Assembly: GCF_014844095.1 (NCBI RefSeq)
Contig: NZ_CP062163.1
Coordinates: 2,441,001 to 2,505,000 of the forward strand
From: Brevibacillus sp. JNUCC-41
Lineage (GTDB): Bacteria > Bacillota > Bacilli > Bacillales > DSM-1321
Length of the DNA stretch: 64,000 nt
Reading direction: 5' to 3'
Shown: one piece after another, positions 26,544 through 36,100 of the stretch
Position numbering within the stretch: the first letter of the stretch is position 1
Layout of the letters: each line of letters opens with the position of its first letter
Position numbers and translations under genes: made by a program
Notes under the pieces: generated by a model
Seen by the model: the letters and a program-made list of their open reading frames with translations, nothing else
What the model was told of the DNA's origin: nothing
Databases searched by the model: none

Positions 26544-27941
26544 ATGGCAAACAAAGATTTGAATAGGGACTTGAAAAGTCGTCATATTCAGATGATCGCT
26601 TTGGGCGGAACGATTGGTGTCGGTTTATTTATGGGTTCAGCCAGCACGATTCAATGGACAGGTCCGTCAGTGATGTTAGCTTATGCGATCTCTGGGATAT
26701 TTATATTCTTGATCATGCGTGCAATGGGGGAAATGTTGTATTTAGAGCCAAGTACAGGTTCATTTGCAACATTTGGTTATAAGTACATTCATCCATTGGC
26801 AGGGTATATGACAGCATGGAGTAACTGGTTCCAGTGGGTTATTGTCGGGATGGCAGAAATAATTGCAGTGGGGACGTACATGCAGTATTGGTTCCCTGAT
26901 CTCCCGGCTTGGATTCCAGGTTTAATCGCAATGGTGATTCTTGGAGCAGCGAACTTAATTTCCGTTAAATCCTTTGGGGAAATTGAATTTTGGTTTGCAC
27001 TGATTAAAATCGTAACGATCATATTAATGATCGTTGCAGGATTTGGACTTATTTTCTTTGGAATCGGTAATGGAGGGGAAGTCTTAGGATTATCGAATCT
27101 TTGGGAACATGGTGGTTTATTTACAGGTGGTTGGAAGGGCTTCTTCTTTGCTCTCTCACTGGTGGTTGCCGCTTATCAAGGTGTAGAATTAATCGGGATT
27201 ACGGCTGGTGAAGCAAAAAATCCGCAAGAAACGATAACCAAAGCAATTCAAAGTACCATTTGGCGTATTTTAATTTTCTATATCGGTGCGATTTTCATTA
27301 TTGTAACCGTTTACCCTTGGGATCAATTAAGTGCGATTGGCAGTCCATTTGTTGCTACTTTTGCGAAGGTTGGTATCACGGCAGCAGCTGGAATCATTAA
27401 TTTTGTCGTAATCACGGCTGCAATGTCTGGCTGCAATAGTGGTATTTACAGTGCAGGACGCATGCTTTACACATTAGGGATGAATGGCCAAGCGCCAAAA
27501 TTCTTTGCGAAAGTATCTAATAGCGGTGTACCTTTATTCGGTACGTTCGGAGTGATAGTAGGATTAGCAATTGGGGTTGTTTTAAGTTATATTGCACCAG
27601 AAAATTTATTTGTGCATGTATATAGTGCGAGTGTACTTCCTGGTATGATTCCGTGGTTTGTCATTCTGATCAGCCAAATCCAATTCAGGAAAATTAAAAA
27701 AGCCGAAATGCACAATCATCCCTTCAAGATGCCTTTTGCACCTGTTACAAACTACCTGACCATCGCTTTCTTGATCATGGTATTAATCGGTATGTGGTTT
27801 AATGATGACACCCGTATATCACTAATGGTTGGAATAGGTTTTCTGGCTATCGTTGCAATTAGTTATTTCGCTTTTGGAATAGGCAAGCGTGTACAAGCCG
27901 ATGCTCAGACAATGGCTCAGAAGGAAGATAAAGTGGGTTGA
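26544..27941 (+). CDS. Amino-acid permease, APC family (YbxG-like)
   Basis: A 465-aa amino acid:cation symporter with 12 hydrophobic segments. The N-terminal family signature [19 protein letters not shown] lies at about 14-32, TM3 region [19 protein letters not shown] at about 93, and the conserved [15 protein letters not shown] at about 220. It is very similar along its whole length to the permease at 50240-51628, so the two are paralogues. The order kbl-tdh-permease on one strand, with 330 bp between, suggests a threonine or serine substrate (inference; B. subtilis YbxG has been linked to these). A cre-like site lies upstream. Confidence 0.88.
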   Translation: MANKDLNRDLKSRHIQMIALGGTIGVGLFMGSASTIQWTGPSVMLAYAISGIFIFLIMRAMGEMLYLEPSTGSFATFGYKYIHPLAGYMTAWSNWFQWVIVGMAEIIAVGTYMQYWFPDLPAWIPGLIAMVILGAANLISVKSFGEIEFWFALIKIVTIILMIVAGFGLIFFGIGNGGEVLGLSNLWEHGGLFTGGWKGFFFALSLVVAAYQGVELIGITAGEAKNPQETITKAIQSTIWRILIFYIGAIFIIVTVYPWDQLSAIGSPFVATFAKVGITAAAGIINFVVITAAMSGCNSGIYSAGRMLYTLGMNGQAPKFFAKVSNSGVPLFGTFGVIVGLAIGVVLSYIAPENLFVHVYSASVLPGMIPWFVILISQIQFRKIKKAEMHNHPFKMPFAPVTNYLTIAFLIMVLIGMWFNDDTRISLMVGIGFLAIVAISYFAFGIGKRVQADAQTMAQKEDKVG

Positions 27942-27963
27942 TCCATCATTCACTTTGGGTTTT

Positions 27964-27992
27964 GAAAAGGGTTGCTTCGGCAGCCCTTTTCC
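27964..27992 (+). terminator. Intrinsic terminator of the permease
   Basis: AAAAGGGTTGC and GCAGCCCTTTT around a TTCG tetraloop. Confidence 0.88.
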
Positions 27993-28034
27993 AATGAAAC
28001 TAAAAGGGCAGTTTAGTTACCAAGAGATGATAAA

Positions 28035-28250
28035 ATGATAGTTGAAGATGAAAGTTGTGTCATAGATATTGCTTGTTGGATATATGAGGTGTATAGTGAC
28101 CTTGGATATCCCGAGAAGCAACTGAAAACAGTAAGTAAGGTTCTTGTTGAGCTCCCTTAGTTAATTAACAGCTTTCTGGGCTATGGTGATTGGGGCGAGG
28201 GCAATCTAGTTAATGACATCAGGATACGTTTCCGCCAAAGTTTAGCGTAA
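28035..28250 (+). pseudogene. Short ORF split by an in-frame TAG
   Basis: From ATG 28035 the frame reads 41 coding codons (starts MIVEDESCVIDIACWIYEV) to TAG at 28158, then continues open for 29 codons with coding-like residues (INSFLGYGDWGEGNLVNDI) to TAA at 28248. The composition before and after the stop looks like one small soluble protein of about 71 aa inactivated by a nonsense change. The first part vaguely recalls C-terminal regions of small immunity-type cytosolic proteins, but I cannot assign it. No strong ribosome site. Confidence 0.4.
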
Positions 28251-28319
28251 GTTAACTGTGCGATGTGATTACTTCTTAAGATAGAATGTTAAAAATCATC
28301 AAAAAAGGAGACATTGACA

Positions 28320-28613
28320 ATGACCACTTCAAAAAAGAATTTGAGGACTTGCGAAAAGGGTCACAAATACTATAAATCCAGCGACTGTCCGAACTGCCCT
28401 GTATGTGAGCAAGAACGCAAACCTGACATCGGATTTCTTTCAGTGCTTTCGGCACCAGCCAGACGCACATTGGAAAACAATGGGGTAACCTCTTTACATC
28501 AGCTATCAACATATAGTGAAAAAGAGATTTTGAAGTTTCACGGTATGGGACCAGCTTCCTTACCTAAACTTAGGGATGCTCTGGAGACAGGTGGGTTATC
28601 ATTCAAAGATTAA
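28320..28613 (+). CDS. Small protein with zinc-finger-like N-terminus and RNAP alpha-CTD-like HhH domain
   Basis: A 97-aa protein in two parts. Residues 8-35 hold CEKGHKYYKSSDCPNCPVCEQ, a cysteine/histidine set resembling a zinc ribbon. Residues 40-97 resemble the RNA polymerase alpha C-terminal domain, with LSAPARRTLENNGVTSLHQL and a helix-hairpin-helix GMGPASLPKLRDAL. Such proteins are probably nucleic-acid binding; no target is known. ATG 28320 lies 9 nt after AAGGAG; a TTG two codons earlier is too close. Confidence 0.8.
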   Translation: MTTSKKNLRTCEKGHKYYKSSDCPNCPVCEQERKPDIGFLSVLSAPARRTLENNGVTSLHQLSTYSEKEILKFHGMGPASLPKLRDALETGGLSFKD

Positions 28614-28791
28614 CCACCTAGAATGTTTAATCATGCAGGAACGCCCTTTATGCCTGCTAGTTCCATACATTCAACTTCTTTCATCAAGTCATAGGGTCTT
28701 TATGTAAATAAGGGATCAGGAACATCTTTTTTTATGGTCATCATCCTTGTTAAACTGATAGTAACTCTAAAAAGTGAGGTAACGAAAAATC

Positions 28792-29712
28792 ATGAGTTCC
28801 TATACTCCCTATTATGAATTCAATCGAAAAAAGTGGGCATCTTTGCGAAACCATACCCCTCTTCCTTTAACTGAAGAAGAATTGGATAACTTAAAAGGAA
28901 TTAATGAAGAAATATCCATTCAGGAAGTAGAAGAGGTTTACTTGCCCTTGACTCGTTTAATCAATTTATATGTTGAAGCATCTCAGCAGCTTAATACAGC
29001 CACTTCTTCCTTTCTAAAAACTGATGATAAAAAAGTACCTTATATCATTGGAATTGCAGGGAGTGTTGCTGTAGGAAAGAGTACGACAGCAAGGTTACTT
29101 CAGACCTTATTATCTAGATGGGATAATCATAGAAACGTAGGTCTTGTCACTACCGACGGGTTTTTGTACCCCAATGATCTATTAGAAGAAAAAGGACTGA
29201 TGAAAAGAAAAGGGTTTCCTGAAAGTTATGATACGCAAAAATTAATTAACCTTATCGGGGATGTAAAAGCAGGAAAAAATAAAGTGGAAGTTCCAATCTA
29301 CTCACATTTGAAGTATGACATTTTGCCAAATGAAGTGCAGACTATCTATAATCCGGATATTTTAATAGTGGAAGGTATTAATGTTCTTCAAGTTGATAAG
29401 GAAAATCAAGTATTCGTCAGTGACTTTTTTGATTTCTCACTTTATGTAGATGCAGACGCAAATGACATAGAGCGGTGGTATGTTGAAAGGTTCCTATTAC
29501 TTCAAAAGACCGCATTTCAAAGTCCCGAATCCTATTTTCATCGTTATATTGACTTGTCCGAAGAACAAGCCATTAAACAAGCGACCCAAATTTGGGAAGA
29601 AATTAATTTGAAAAATTTACATGAAAATATACTGCCGACAAAAGGACGGGCAAAACTCGTTTTAACAAAAGGACCAGATCACAAAGCTGAAAATATCTAT
29701 TTGCGAAAATGA
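28792..29712 (+). CDS. coaA: Type I pantothenate kinase
   Basis: Phosphorylates pantothenate, the first step of coenzyme A synthesis. The 306-aa protein has the prokaryotic CoaA motifs: Walker [18 protein letters not shown] (about 84-100), TTDGFLYPN (about 121), KGFPESYD and IVEGINVLQ (about 196). Length is typical. Bacillus species also carry the unrelated type III CoaX, so this may not be the sole kinase. Monocistronic, with a long AT-rich gap downstream. Confidence 0.94.
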   Translation: MSSYTPYYEFNRKKWASLRNHTPLPLTEEELDNLKGINEEISIQEVEEVYLPLTRLINLYVEASQQLNTATSSFLKTDDKKVPYIIGIAGSVAVGKSTTARLLQTLLSRWDNHRNVGLVTTDGFLYPNDLLEEKGLMKRKGFPESYDTQKLINLIGDVKAGKNKVEVPIYSHLKYDILPNEVQTIYNPDILIVEGINVLQVDKENQVFVSDFFDFSLYVDADANDIERWYVERFLLLQKTAFQSPESYFHRYIDLSEEQAIKQATQIWEEINLKNLHENILPTKGRAKLVLTKGPDHKAENIYLRK

Positions 29713-30220
29713 TAACTTGAATAATGTTTTTTTATAATAACAATAAAGGATAAAATTTCATTTATAAGGGACATGCAATAAGTCTTAAAATTAGGAATAT
29801 TTTCAATGACCGTACCTAATATTGGTTTAATTATCAGTAATTATTGGTATTGTTATAATATCTAATTATTGGGTGAAATTTATGATCCGAGTTAAAAAGG
29901 TAGTAGTTTAGCAATTTCAGGAAGGGCCTTGTTTTTTCGGGAAATGGTTACAGAAACTTCTAATTCCACTTCCGATTTTGTCAATAAATGTGTATTTTCG
30001 TTACTTTTTCTGATGTGTCAATATTATTTCGCTAACAGTTTCTTCCTTCGATAAGGGGAAGTTGCTGAAGAAATCTTTTTCTTCGACTATCATGGCGGAT
30101 AAGTTTAAGCTAATTTCTTCACAAAATCAATTTTCTAACAAAAAAAGTAATAGTAGAATATTTTAATCTATGAAATAATAATAATAGATTATGATATAGT
30201 TATAAGGAGACAGAAAAGGT
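29713..30220. other. Long AT-rich region before mqo
   Basis: About 500 bp without a gene. Near its end TAATCTAT and ATAGATTA form an inverted repeat (30164-30191) that overlaps the likely promoter (TATGAT at about 30191), a plausible operator. The rest shows no recognisable structure. Confidence 0.45.
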
Positions 30221-30298
30221 GTGTTCCTAGTTCATGCCTGGCTTTTGGTGACACCTAAACAGGAGCGCCTACATCTTTTTTGCAAATATAGGGGATAA
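30221..30298 (+). CDS. Possible leader ORF upstream of mqo, 25 codons
   Basis: GTG at 30221 begins a 25-codon frame ending 11 nt before the mqo start; AAGGAG lies 12 nt upstream. The product starts [14 protein letters not shown]. The same RNA can form a hairpin (AGGTGT with ACACCT, about 30218-30256). It might be a coupling leader peptide or part of a structured leader; weak evidence only. Confidence 0.25.
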   Translation: MFLVHAWLLVTPKQERLHLFCKYRG

Positions 30299-30309
30299 GG
30301 AAGGTTATA

Positions 30310-31815
30310 ATGAGCAACATACAGAAACAAACAGACGTTATCTTAATTGGCGGCGGAGTCATGAGCGCGACTTTGGGATCATTACTGAAAGAGTTAGCAC
30401 CGGAATGGGAAATCAAAGTATTTGAGAAGCTTGCAAACGCAGGAGAAGAAAGCTCTAACGAATGGAATAATGCGGGTACGGGACATTCTGCACTGTGCGA
30501 GCTTAACTATACATCCGAAAAATCTGACGGATCTATAGATATTAGCAAAGCAATTAAAATTAATGAACAGTTCCAAGTTTCATTGCAGTTTTGGTCGTAT
30601 CTTGTAAACTGTAAGCTGATTGATAATCCGCAAGACTTTATCATGCCATTGCCTCATATGAGTATGGTACAAGGGGATAAAAATGTAGCGTTCTTAAAGA
30701 AACGTTTTGAAGCACTGTCAAAAAATCCTCTGTTCCAAGGTATGGAGTATTCCGATGACCCAGCAAAACTGATGGAATGGATTCCACTTATTATGCAAGA
30801 CCGTCCATCGAATGATTCTATAGCGGCAACAAAAATTGATTACGGTACAGACGTTAACTTTGGTGCTTTAACACGCATGTTGTTTGACCATCTAAAGACT
30901 AAAAACGTCGATATCAAATATAAACATAGTGTTGATAATGTTAAACGTGCCAGCGATGGCTCATGGGAATTAAAAGTGCGTAATGTCGATACTGGCAGCG
31001 TAGAACGCCATAATGCTAAATTCGTCTTTATCGGAGGCGGGGGCGGAAGCTTGCATTTGCTGCAAAAATCCGGTATTCCTGAAGGGAAACATATCGGCGG
31101 ATTCCCGGTAAGCGGATACTTCATGGTATGTAATAATCCTGAAGTTGTTGAGCAGCATCATGGAAAAGTATACGGAAAAGCTAAAGTTGGCGCACCGCCA
31201 ATGTCTGTTCCGCATCTTGATACACGTTTTATCGACAATAAAAAATCGTTGCTATTTGGACCATTTGCGGGCTTCTCACCGAAGTTCCTAAAAACAGGTT
31301 CAATGTTCGATTTAATAACTTCCGTAAAACCGAATAATGTTTTAACTATGTTGGCGGCAGGCGCAAAAGAAATGCCATTGACAAAATACCTGATCCAGCA
31401 GGTTATGTTATCGAAAGAACAGCGCATGGAAGAGTTAAGGGAGTTCATCCCGAACGCTAAGAGCGAGGATTGGGATTTAGTAGTAGCTGGCCAACGTGTA
31501 CAAGTCATCAAGGATACTGCAGAAGGCGGCAAAGGTACACTTCAATTTGGTACGGAAGTTGTCAGTGCATCCGATGGCTCGATTGCAGCATTGCTAGGTG
31601 CATCTCCAGGTGCTTCTACTGCTGTTCACGTTATGCTTGAGGTAATTAATAAATGTTTCCCGCAACGTATGAAAGAGTGGGAACCGAAAATTAAAGAAAT
31701 GATTCCTTCTTATGGAGAATCACTCATGCAAAATCCAGAGCTGCTGCACGATATTCAAACTTCAACTTCAGAGACGCTTGGTCTGAGCAAAAAAAAAGAG
31801 CTAGTTTATAGTTAA
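30310..31815 (+). CDS. mqo: Malate:quinone oxidoreductase
   Basis: FAD-dependent, membrane-peripheral enzyme oxidising malate to oxaloacetate and reducing quinone. The 501-aa protein has the N-terminal dinucleotide motif [17 protein letters not shown] (about 10-26), the family stretch [18 protein letters not shown] (about 51-68) and [16 protein letters not shown] (about 243). The C-terminus is [21 protein letters not shown]. subtilis lacks a typical Mqo and uses NAD-malate dehydrogenase, so presence here shows a respiratory malate route. AAGGAAGG precedes the ATG; a strong terminator follows. Confidence 0.94.
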   Translation: MSNIQKQTDVILIGGGVMSATLGSLLKELAPEWEIKVFEKLANAGEESSNEWNNAGTGHSALCELNYTSEKSDGSIDISKAIKINEQFQVSLQFWSYLVNCKLIDNPQDFIMPLPHMSMVQGDKNVAFLKKRFEALSKNPLFQGMEYSDDPAKLMEWIPLIMQDRPSNDSIAATKIDYGTDVNFGALTRMLFDHLKTKNVDIKYKHSVDNVKRASDGSWELKVRNVDTGSVERHNAKFVFIGGGGGSLHLLQKSGIPEGKHIGGFPVSGYFMVCNNPEVVEQHHGKVYGKAKVGAPPMSVPHLDTRFIDNKKSLLFGPFAGFSPKFLKTGSMFDLITSVKPNNVLTMLAAGAKEMPLTKYLIQQVMLSKEQRMEELREFIPNAKSEDWDLVVAGQRVQVIKDTAEGGKGTLQFGTEVVSASDGSIAALLGASPGASTAVHVMLEVINKCFPQRMKEWEPKIKEMIPSYGESLMQNPELLHDIQTSTSETLGLSKKKELVYS

Positions 31816-31848
31816 TTTTTGGATGTGAAGCAACATTGAAATTAAAAA

Positions 31849-31892
31849 CAACAGAACCTTTAATCGATCTTTGATTGAAGGTTCTGTTTTTG
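31849..31892 (+). terminator. Intrinsic terminator of mqo
   Basis: ACAGAACCTTTAATC and GATTGAAGGTTCTGT form a 15-bp stem (one T-G pair) followed by TTTTTG. Confidence 0.92.
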
Positions 31893-31926
31893 TCTTGAAG
31901 CTTACTCAATTAATGGTGCTTACTTG

Positions 31927-31967
31927 TAGACAAACTCGATGAAAATTGAGTTTGTCTATATTTTTTT
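31927..31967 (+). terminator. Second inverted repeat with T-run
   Basis: TAGACAAACTC and GAGTTTGTCTA, 10-nt loop, then seven T. Possibly a backup terminator. Confidence 0.7.
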
Positions 31968-32051
31968 ATGCGAAATCTTTTTGGGATGCATTAATTGCAA
32001 CCCTCAGTTTGTAGGCAAAAAGGGTTCTATCTAAAAGTTAAAAACAAAGTT

Positions 32052-32176
32052 GATTGGAGCGGGTGTTCGAGACTCCAGCTTAGTAAAGTGCGTCTAGGGG
32101 AGACCCCGCAGGCGCAAGCCGAGGAGGCTCCCAGACTGCCCGCGGAAAGCGAATGCCCTTCGTTCCAATCTACGTC
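32052..32176. repeat. GC-rich dispersed repeat of Bacillus type
   Basis: The stretch contains TTGATTGGAGCGGG, GAGACTCC, GTCTAGGGGAGACCCCGCAG, GCCGAGGAGGCTCCC and GACTGCCCGCGGAAAGCGAA, ending near TTCCAATC. It is far more GC-rich than its surroundings and is made of interlocking inverted repeats. From memory this family occurs in many copies in Bacillus genomes; its role is unknown. It is not coding. Confidence 0.8.
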
Positions 32177-32194
32177 CAAATTGTACAAGCGCTT

Positions 32195-33247
32195 CTAATG
32201 TATATCTGAATTTATTTGGGAAATGGTCTCTTTATCACAAATGACGAAAAGCTGTGCATCGTCAGGAATTCGTTCATCTAATTTTTGGTTTATGTTGAGA
32301 TCACCACGATTTGCTACCAGTGTGGCTCCTTTATTAAGGAGATCTATGAACGCATCACGATAGGTTAACCATTCATCTTGTTTAGAAATCTCATACATAG
32401 TTTCTTCATACTTTGTGCTCATAAGTTCAGAATACATATGGATGACTCCATGAGAAAATAATGACCGTACTGCAGCGTGGGAGATCATTTCTTGTGTAGG
32501 AATAAACTCATCCACCTGTACACGCTCGAATAAACGAATATGCTTTTGATTGATCACTTCGGCGGTGACATGAATGGACGTACTCGTTTTTTCCTCAATG
32601 GCCGTTATGGCAGTGGCGACCAATAATGTCTTTCCATCGACGAGTAATGGATCTTTTGTAGCATAATTATCTTGTGTTATTTGGTCAGCAAAAATGATAA
32701 CACCTTTTGCTCTAGGAAGATTTGCACGGAGTAAAGTTTCTTCATCGGTAGCATCACCGCGAACATAAAACAGACGCTCCTCCAACATGGGGGCTTTTTC
32801 CAAGTTATCAATGATTACAATATCAATGGTTTCATCAGATTTAAAAATTTCTTGGAGTGCTGATTTTGACTTATCACTCCATCCAATCAGAATGATATGA
32901 TTTTTACCTGTATATTTCATTTTTCCACCAACTTTACGTTTTTCGATAAGATATACAGATTTAATGATTTTTCCAATGAAAAGACTAACAAGCCCGATAC
33001 CAGTGATGTAAAGACCAATGGTAAATGCTTTTCCAAGGTCGGTGACCGGCGCATAGTCTCCAAAGCCAACCGTAGCAAGCGTTGTAAGAACCCAGTAAAC
33101 TGAGGTTAAATATGATTCGAAGGTCTGTGGCTCTATAGAATAAGCAACATACGCAGCAACTAATATGTATAAAATGGCAAATGGAATAAAGATTCTACCT
33201 CTTAATTTAATCAGGTAATATATTATTTTTTTTACCGTAATCCTCAT
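32195..33247 (-). CDS. Potassium channel with TrkA-N (RCK) domain
   Basis: A 350-aa two-helix K+ channel. TM1 is about 18-40, the pore carries the selectivity filter in TTLATVGFGDYAPVT (about 61-75; GFG in place of GYG), and TM2 is about 82-105. A cytoplasmic RCK domain starts at IILIGWSDKSKSAL (about 118) with a Rossmann-like NAD-binding fold. B. subtilis YugO has this layout and takes part in biofilm-linked K+ signalling; orthology is not proven. The start is uncertain: ATG 33247 has AGGATGG 5 nt upstream, with in-frame ATG 33250 and TTG 33268 also possible. Confidence 0.85.
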   Translation of the reverse strand: MRITVKKIIYYLIKLRGRIFIPFAILYILVAAYVAYSIEPQTFESYLTSVYWVLTTLATVGFGDYAPVTDLGKAFTIGLYITGIGLVSLFIGKIIKSVYLIEKRKVGGKMKYTGKNHIILIGWSDKSKSALQEIFKSDETIDIVIIDNLEKAPMLEERLFYVRGDATDEETLLRANLPRAKGVIIFADQITQDNYATKDPLLVDGKTLLVATAITAIEEKTSTSIHVTAEVINQKHIRLFERVQVDEFIPTQEMISHAAVRSLFSHGVIHMYSELMSTKYEETMYEISKQDEWLTYRDAFIDLLNKGATLVANRGDLNINQKLDERIPDDAQLFVICDKETISQINSDIH

Positions 33248-33655
33248 CATACCCATCCTAGTTTTCAAGTCATCATCAATTAAATTTTATAATTCCCCAA
33301 TTTAACAATTAATTAAACGTAAGTTTGTCATCCCTAATAAGAAATCCCCCTTTAGTTGCATAAGAAAAAACAATTCAATTAACATTTGAACGCTCATAAA
33401 CTAGAATATAACCGCCCTCTAATGGTCTTGTTTTACAGGTATCGATGGCATGTCGGCTATTTTAAAAGTGAAGGTTTCCATATCCTTTTTTTGATTTTCC
33501 ATCACTGAAAAAATATTGGGGGAAACATCCAAAAAAATTATTTAAAGAAAATAATGTATATTCTAAAAATTCATATTATAATACTTTATTCTTATGCTAT
33601 ATTATAGGGAGAATTATTTATTATCACGTATAATCTAAGAATTGGAGTGATTTGA
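33248..33655. other. Intergenic region before the glutamine-type ABC operon
   Basis: About 400 AT-rich bp between divergent genes. TATAAT at about 33629 may be the -10 of the ABC operon. No riboswitch or clear operator was seen. Confidence 0.4.
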
Positions 33656-34432
33656 ATGAAGAAACTTGGTTTATTGAGTATGTTTTTGATTCTAACTATC
33701 TTTATCTCGGCTTGTGGAACCAATGAAGAAAAAAGTGCAGGTGAGGAAAAGGAACCAGAAAAGGTATATAAAATTGGTGTGGATACGACTTATCCTCCTT
33801 TTGAATTTAAAGAGGGGAACGAATATAAAGGTATTGATATAGAATTGATTAATGCAATCGCGAAAGACCAGGATTTTAAAATCAAATTGTCTCCGATGGA
33901 TTTTGGCGGAATCATTCCGGCCATGCAAGCCAATCAGCTTGATGTGGCCATTGCGGGCATGAGCATTACAGAGGAAAGAAAAAAGGTAGTAGATTTCTCA
34001 ACACCGTATTTTGATGCGGGATTAACAATAGTTGTTAAAAATGATAATACAAGCACTAAAACTGTTAAAGATCTTAAAGGAAAAACCATTGCAGTCAAAA
34101 AAGGGACAACAGGTGCTAAATATGCACAGGATAATGCTACGAAACTAGGAATTAAAGTAGTTCAATTCAATGATAGTCCAGCGATGTTCCAGGAAGTGGC
34201 CAACGGTAATGCGGATGCTCTTATAGAAGATTACCCGGTTATCTCCTATGCGATCGCCCAAAAAGATCTTGGGTTGAAAATCGTAGGTGACCGTTTGAAT
34301 GGTGACCAATATGGAATTGCTGTATTGAAGGGACAAAACAAGGATTTATTGAAGAAAATAAATGATGGTCTTGCCAATCTGAAAAAAGACGGCACGTATG
34401 ATGAAATTATTAAAACGTATCTTGGTGAATAA
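33656..34432 (+). CDS. Polar amino-acid ABC transporter, substrate-binding lipoprotein (GlnH-like)
   Basis: A 258-aa lipoprotein that captures an amino acid for import. Signal peptide and lipobox end in FISACG (Cys20). The type 3 solute-binding fold is marked by IGVDTTYPPFEF (about 41-52), GIDIELINAIA and DVAIAGMSITEERKKVVDFSTPY (about 96-118). It is closest to glutamine/arginine-type binding proteins; the exact substrate cannot be read. Followed by permease and ATPase genes with an attenuator-like hairpin between, so more binding protein than transporter would be made. Confidence 0.9.
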   Translation: MKKLGLLSMFLILTIFISACGTNEEKSAGEEKEPEKVYKIGVDTTYPPFEFKEGNEYKGIDIELINAIAKDQDFKIKLSPMDFGGIIPAMQANQLDVAIAGMSITEERKKVVDFSTPYFDAGLTIVVKNDNTSTKTVKDLKGKTIAVKKGTTGAKYAQDNATKLGIKVVQFNDSPAMFQEVANGNADALIEDYPVISYAIAQKDLGLKIVGDRLNGDQYGIAVLKGQNKDLLKKINDGLANLKKDGTYDEIIKTYLGE

Positions 34433-34454
34433 ACAATAGATTAAAGCTCGGTAG

Positions 34455-34482
34455 GCGCGCTTATTGCGCGCTTTCTTTTTTA
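34455..34482 (+). terminator. Attenuator hairpin inside the ABC operon
   Basis: GCGCGC, TTATT loop, GCGCGC, then TTTCTTTTTT, between the binding-protein and permease genes and just before the permease ribosome site. A partial terminator here would raise the ratio of binding protein to membrane subunits. Confidence 0.75.
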
Positions 34483-34496
34483 AAGGGGTGAAAGAA

Positions 34497-35141
34497 ATGG
34501 ATATAATTGTTGCGGCTTTGCCAATTTTATTAAAAGGACTTCAGGTGACACTTTATATCTTTGTGATTGCCATTATCCTAGGTTTTTTGATTGGTTTACT
34601 GGTCGCTTTGCTGCGACTTGCCCCCATCAAGATCTTGAACTGGATTGCAAAGGTTTATGTGGATGCGATACGAGGGACACCGTTCATCGTGCAGTTGTTC
34701 TTTATCTATTTTGGTGTGAATTCACTGAATTTGATTTCTTTGGACAGTACAACAGCTGGAATAATTACCGTTGCCATCAATGCAGGGGCATATTTTGCTG
34801 AAATAATAAGGGCGGGGATACAATCCATCGATAAAGGACAAACGGAAGCCGCAAGATCGATCGGGTTCACGGGTACTCAAACAATGAGGTATGTCGTGCT
34901 GCCGCAAGCCTTTAGAAGGATGCTGCCTACGATTACGAACCAATCGATCATCAGCTTGAAAGACACTTCGCTATTATCCGTCATTGGTATAGCCGATTTA
35001 ACCCAGCAAGGTCAGATTCAAGCTTCGGCAACCTTTGAAGCATTCAAGATTTGGCTGGCCGTTGGTGTGATTTACTTTATCATCATCTATTTGTTAACCC
35101 TAATTGCTAATTTCATAGAAAGGAGGGTACAAGTTCGATGA
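34497..35141 (+). CDS. Polar amino-acid ABC transporter permease (GlnM/GlnP-like)
   Basis: A 214-aa His/Glu/Gln/Arg/opine-family permease with about five hydrophobic segments. The EAA loop that contacts the ATPase reads [30 protein letters not shown] (two parts: [10 protein letters not shown] and [10 protein letters not shown], about 118-150). [16 protein letters not shown] (about 58-73) is also typical. GGGGTGAAAG before ATG 34497 sets the start. It overlaps the ATPase by 4 bp. The single permease gene probably forms a homodimer. Confidence 0.92.
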   Translation: MDIIVAALPILLKGLQVTLYIFVIAIILGFLIGLLVALLRLAPIKILNWIAKVYVDAIRGTPFIVQLFFIYFGVNSLNLISLDSTTAGIITVAINAGAYFAEIIRAGIQSIDKGQTEAARSIGFTGTQTMRYVVLPQAFRRMLPTITNQSIISLKDTSLLSVIGIADLTQQGQIQASATFEAFKIWLAVGVIYFIIIYLLTLIANFIERRVQVR

Positions 35142-35872
35142 GCATCATTACTGTAAAAAACCTGAGAAAATCATTTGGAACTGTCGAGGTTTTAAAAGAT
35201 ATTAATGCAGAAGTGCAGGAAAAGGAAGTAATTTGCGTAATAGGCCCTTCTGGATCTGGAAAGAGTACATTCCTGCGTTGCCTGAATCTCCTTGAGGAAG
35301 TTACGGGCGGTGAGGTGGTCATTAACGGACATGATATAACCGATCCTAAAAGGAAAATCAATATAAACAAAGTCCGGCAAGAAGTTGGAATGGTTTTTCA
35401 ACATTTCAATCTATTTCCCCATAAAACCGTCCTCGAGAACATAACATTGGGCCCTATTAAAATTCGTGCCACCGAGAAAGCGGAAGCAGGAAGGTTGGCG
35501 CTTGAGTTATTGGATAAGGTTGGTCTTAGGGAAAAAGCAAATAGCTACCCAGGGGAACTTTCCGGCGGACAAAAACAGCGGGTCGCCATCGCAAGGGCAT
35601 TGGCGATGAATCCGAAAATCATGCTATTTGATGAACCGACTTCGGCCCTTGACCCTGAAATGGTCGGCGATGTTTTGGAGGTAATGAAACAACTTGCCCA
35701 GGAAGGCATGACAATGGTCGTCGTTACGCATGAAATGGGCTTTGCCCGGGAAGTCGGGGACCGGGTCATATTCATGGATGGAGGGTATATCGTGGAAGAA
35801 AATGAGCCGAATGAATTATTCGGTAACCCTCAGCACGAAAGAACGAAAGCATTCTTGAGCAAAGTGCTTTAA
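35138..35872 (+). CDS. glnQ: Polar amino-acid ABC transporter ATPase (GlnQ-like)
   Basis: A 244-aa ATPase powering the importer. Walker [16 protein letters not shown] (about 32-46), Q-loop [11 protein letters not shown] (about 85), signature [15 protein letters not shown] (about 139-153), Walker [15 protein letters not shown] and switch His in [10 protein letters not shown]. The sequence is typical of the polar-amino-acid group. The ATG overlaps the permease stop (ATGA). The 98-bp hairpin repeat copy B follows within 40 bp and may terminate the operon. Confidence 0.93.
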   Translation: MSIITVKNLRKSFGTVEVLKDINAEVQEKEVICVIGPSGSGKSTFLRCLNLLEEVTGGEVVINGHDITDPKRKININKVRQEVGMVFQHFNLFPHKTVLENITLGPIKIRATEKAEAGRLALELLDKVGLREKANSYPGELSGGQKQRVAIARALAMNPKIMLFDEPTSALDPEMVGDVLEVMKQLAQEGMTMVVVTHEMGFAREVGDRVIFMDGGYIVEENEPNELFGNPQHERTKAFLSKVL

Positions 35873-35909
35873 TGGGATGCCTGTTAGAGACCATGGTACA
35901 TCATAAATG

Positions 35910-36007
35910 AAATTGTGCATGAAGTGTGGGAAAGGAATGCGGGAAATGAGGGGCAACCCAAACGCATCAGCCTTTCCTTATCTTTGTGCATGACTTTTTT
36001 GTTTTTT
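35910..36007. repeat. 98-bp dispersed hairpin repeat, copy B
   Basis: Ends AAATTGTGCATGAAGTGTGG and TTTGTGCATGACTTTTTTG match copy A at 23286-23383, and both copies have the same length. The inner part pairs as GGAAAGG..TGCG with CGCA..CCTTTCC, different in sequence from copy A but equally self-complementary. Confidence 0.7.
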
Positions 36008-36056
36008 CAGAGCAGGAATCAGTCAGGCATGTTTATTAAATCATCGGGCAAGCATC

Positions 36057-36095
36057 AAAAAAACCTATGCATTCGACACATGCATAGGTTTTTTT
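36057..36095. terminator. Bidirectional terminator
   Basis: AAACCTATGCA and TGCATAGGTTT arms with A and T runs outside; between the glnQ-like operon and the convergent PIG-L gene. Confidence 0.88.
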
Positions 36096-36100
36096 CTTAT

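Noticed and set aside
32052..32198. Plus-strand frame across the GC-rich repeat
   Set aside because: It is a translation of a known-type non-coding repeat with no start signal.
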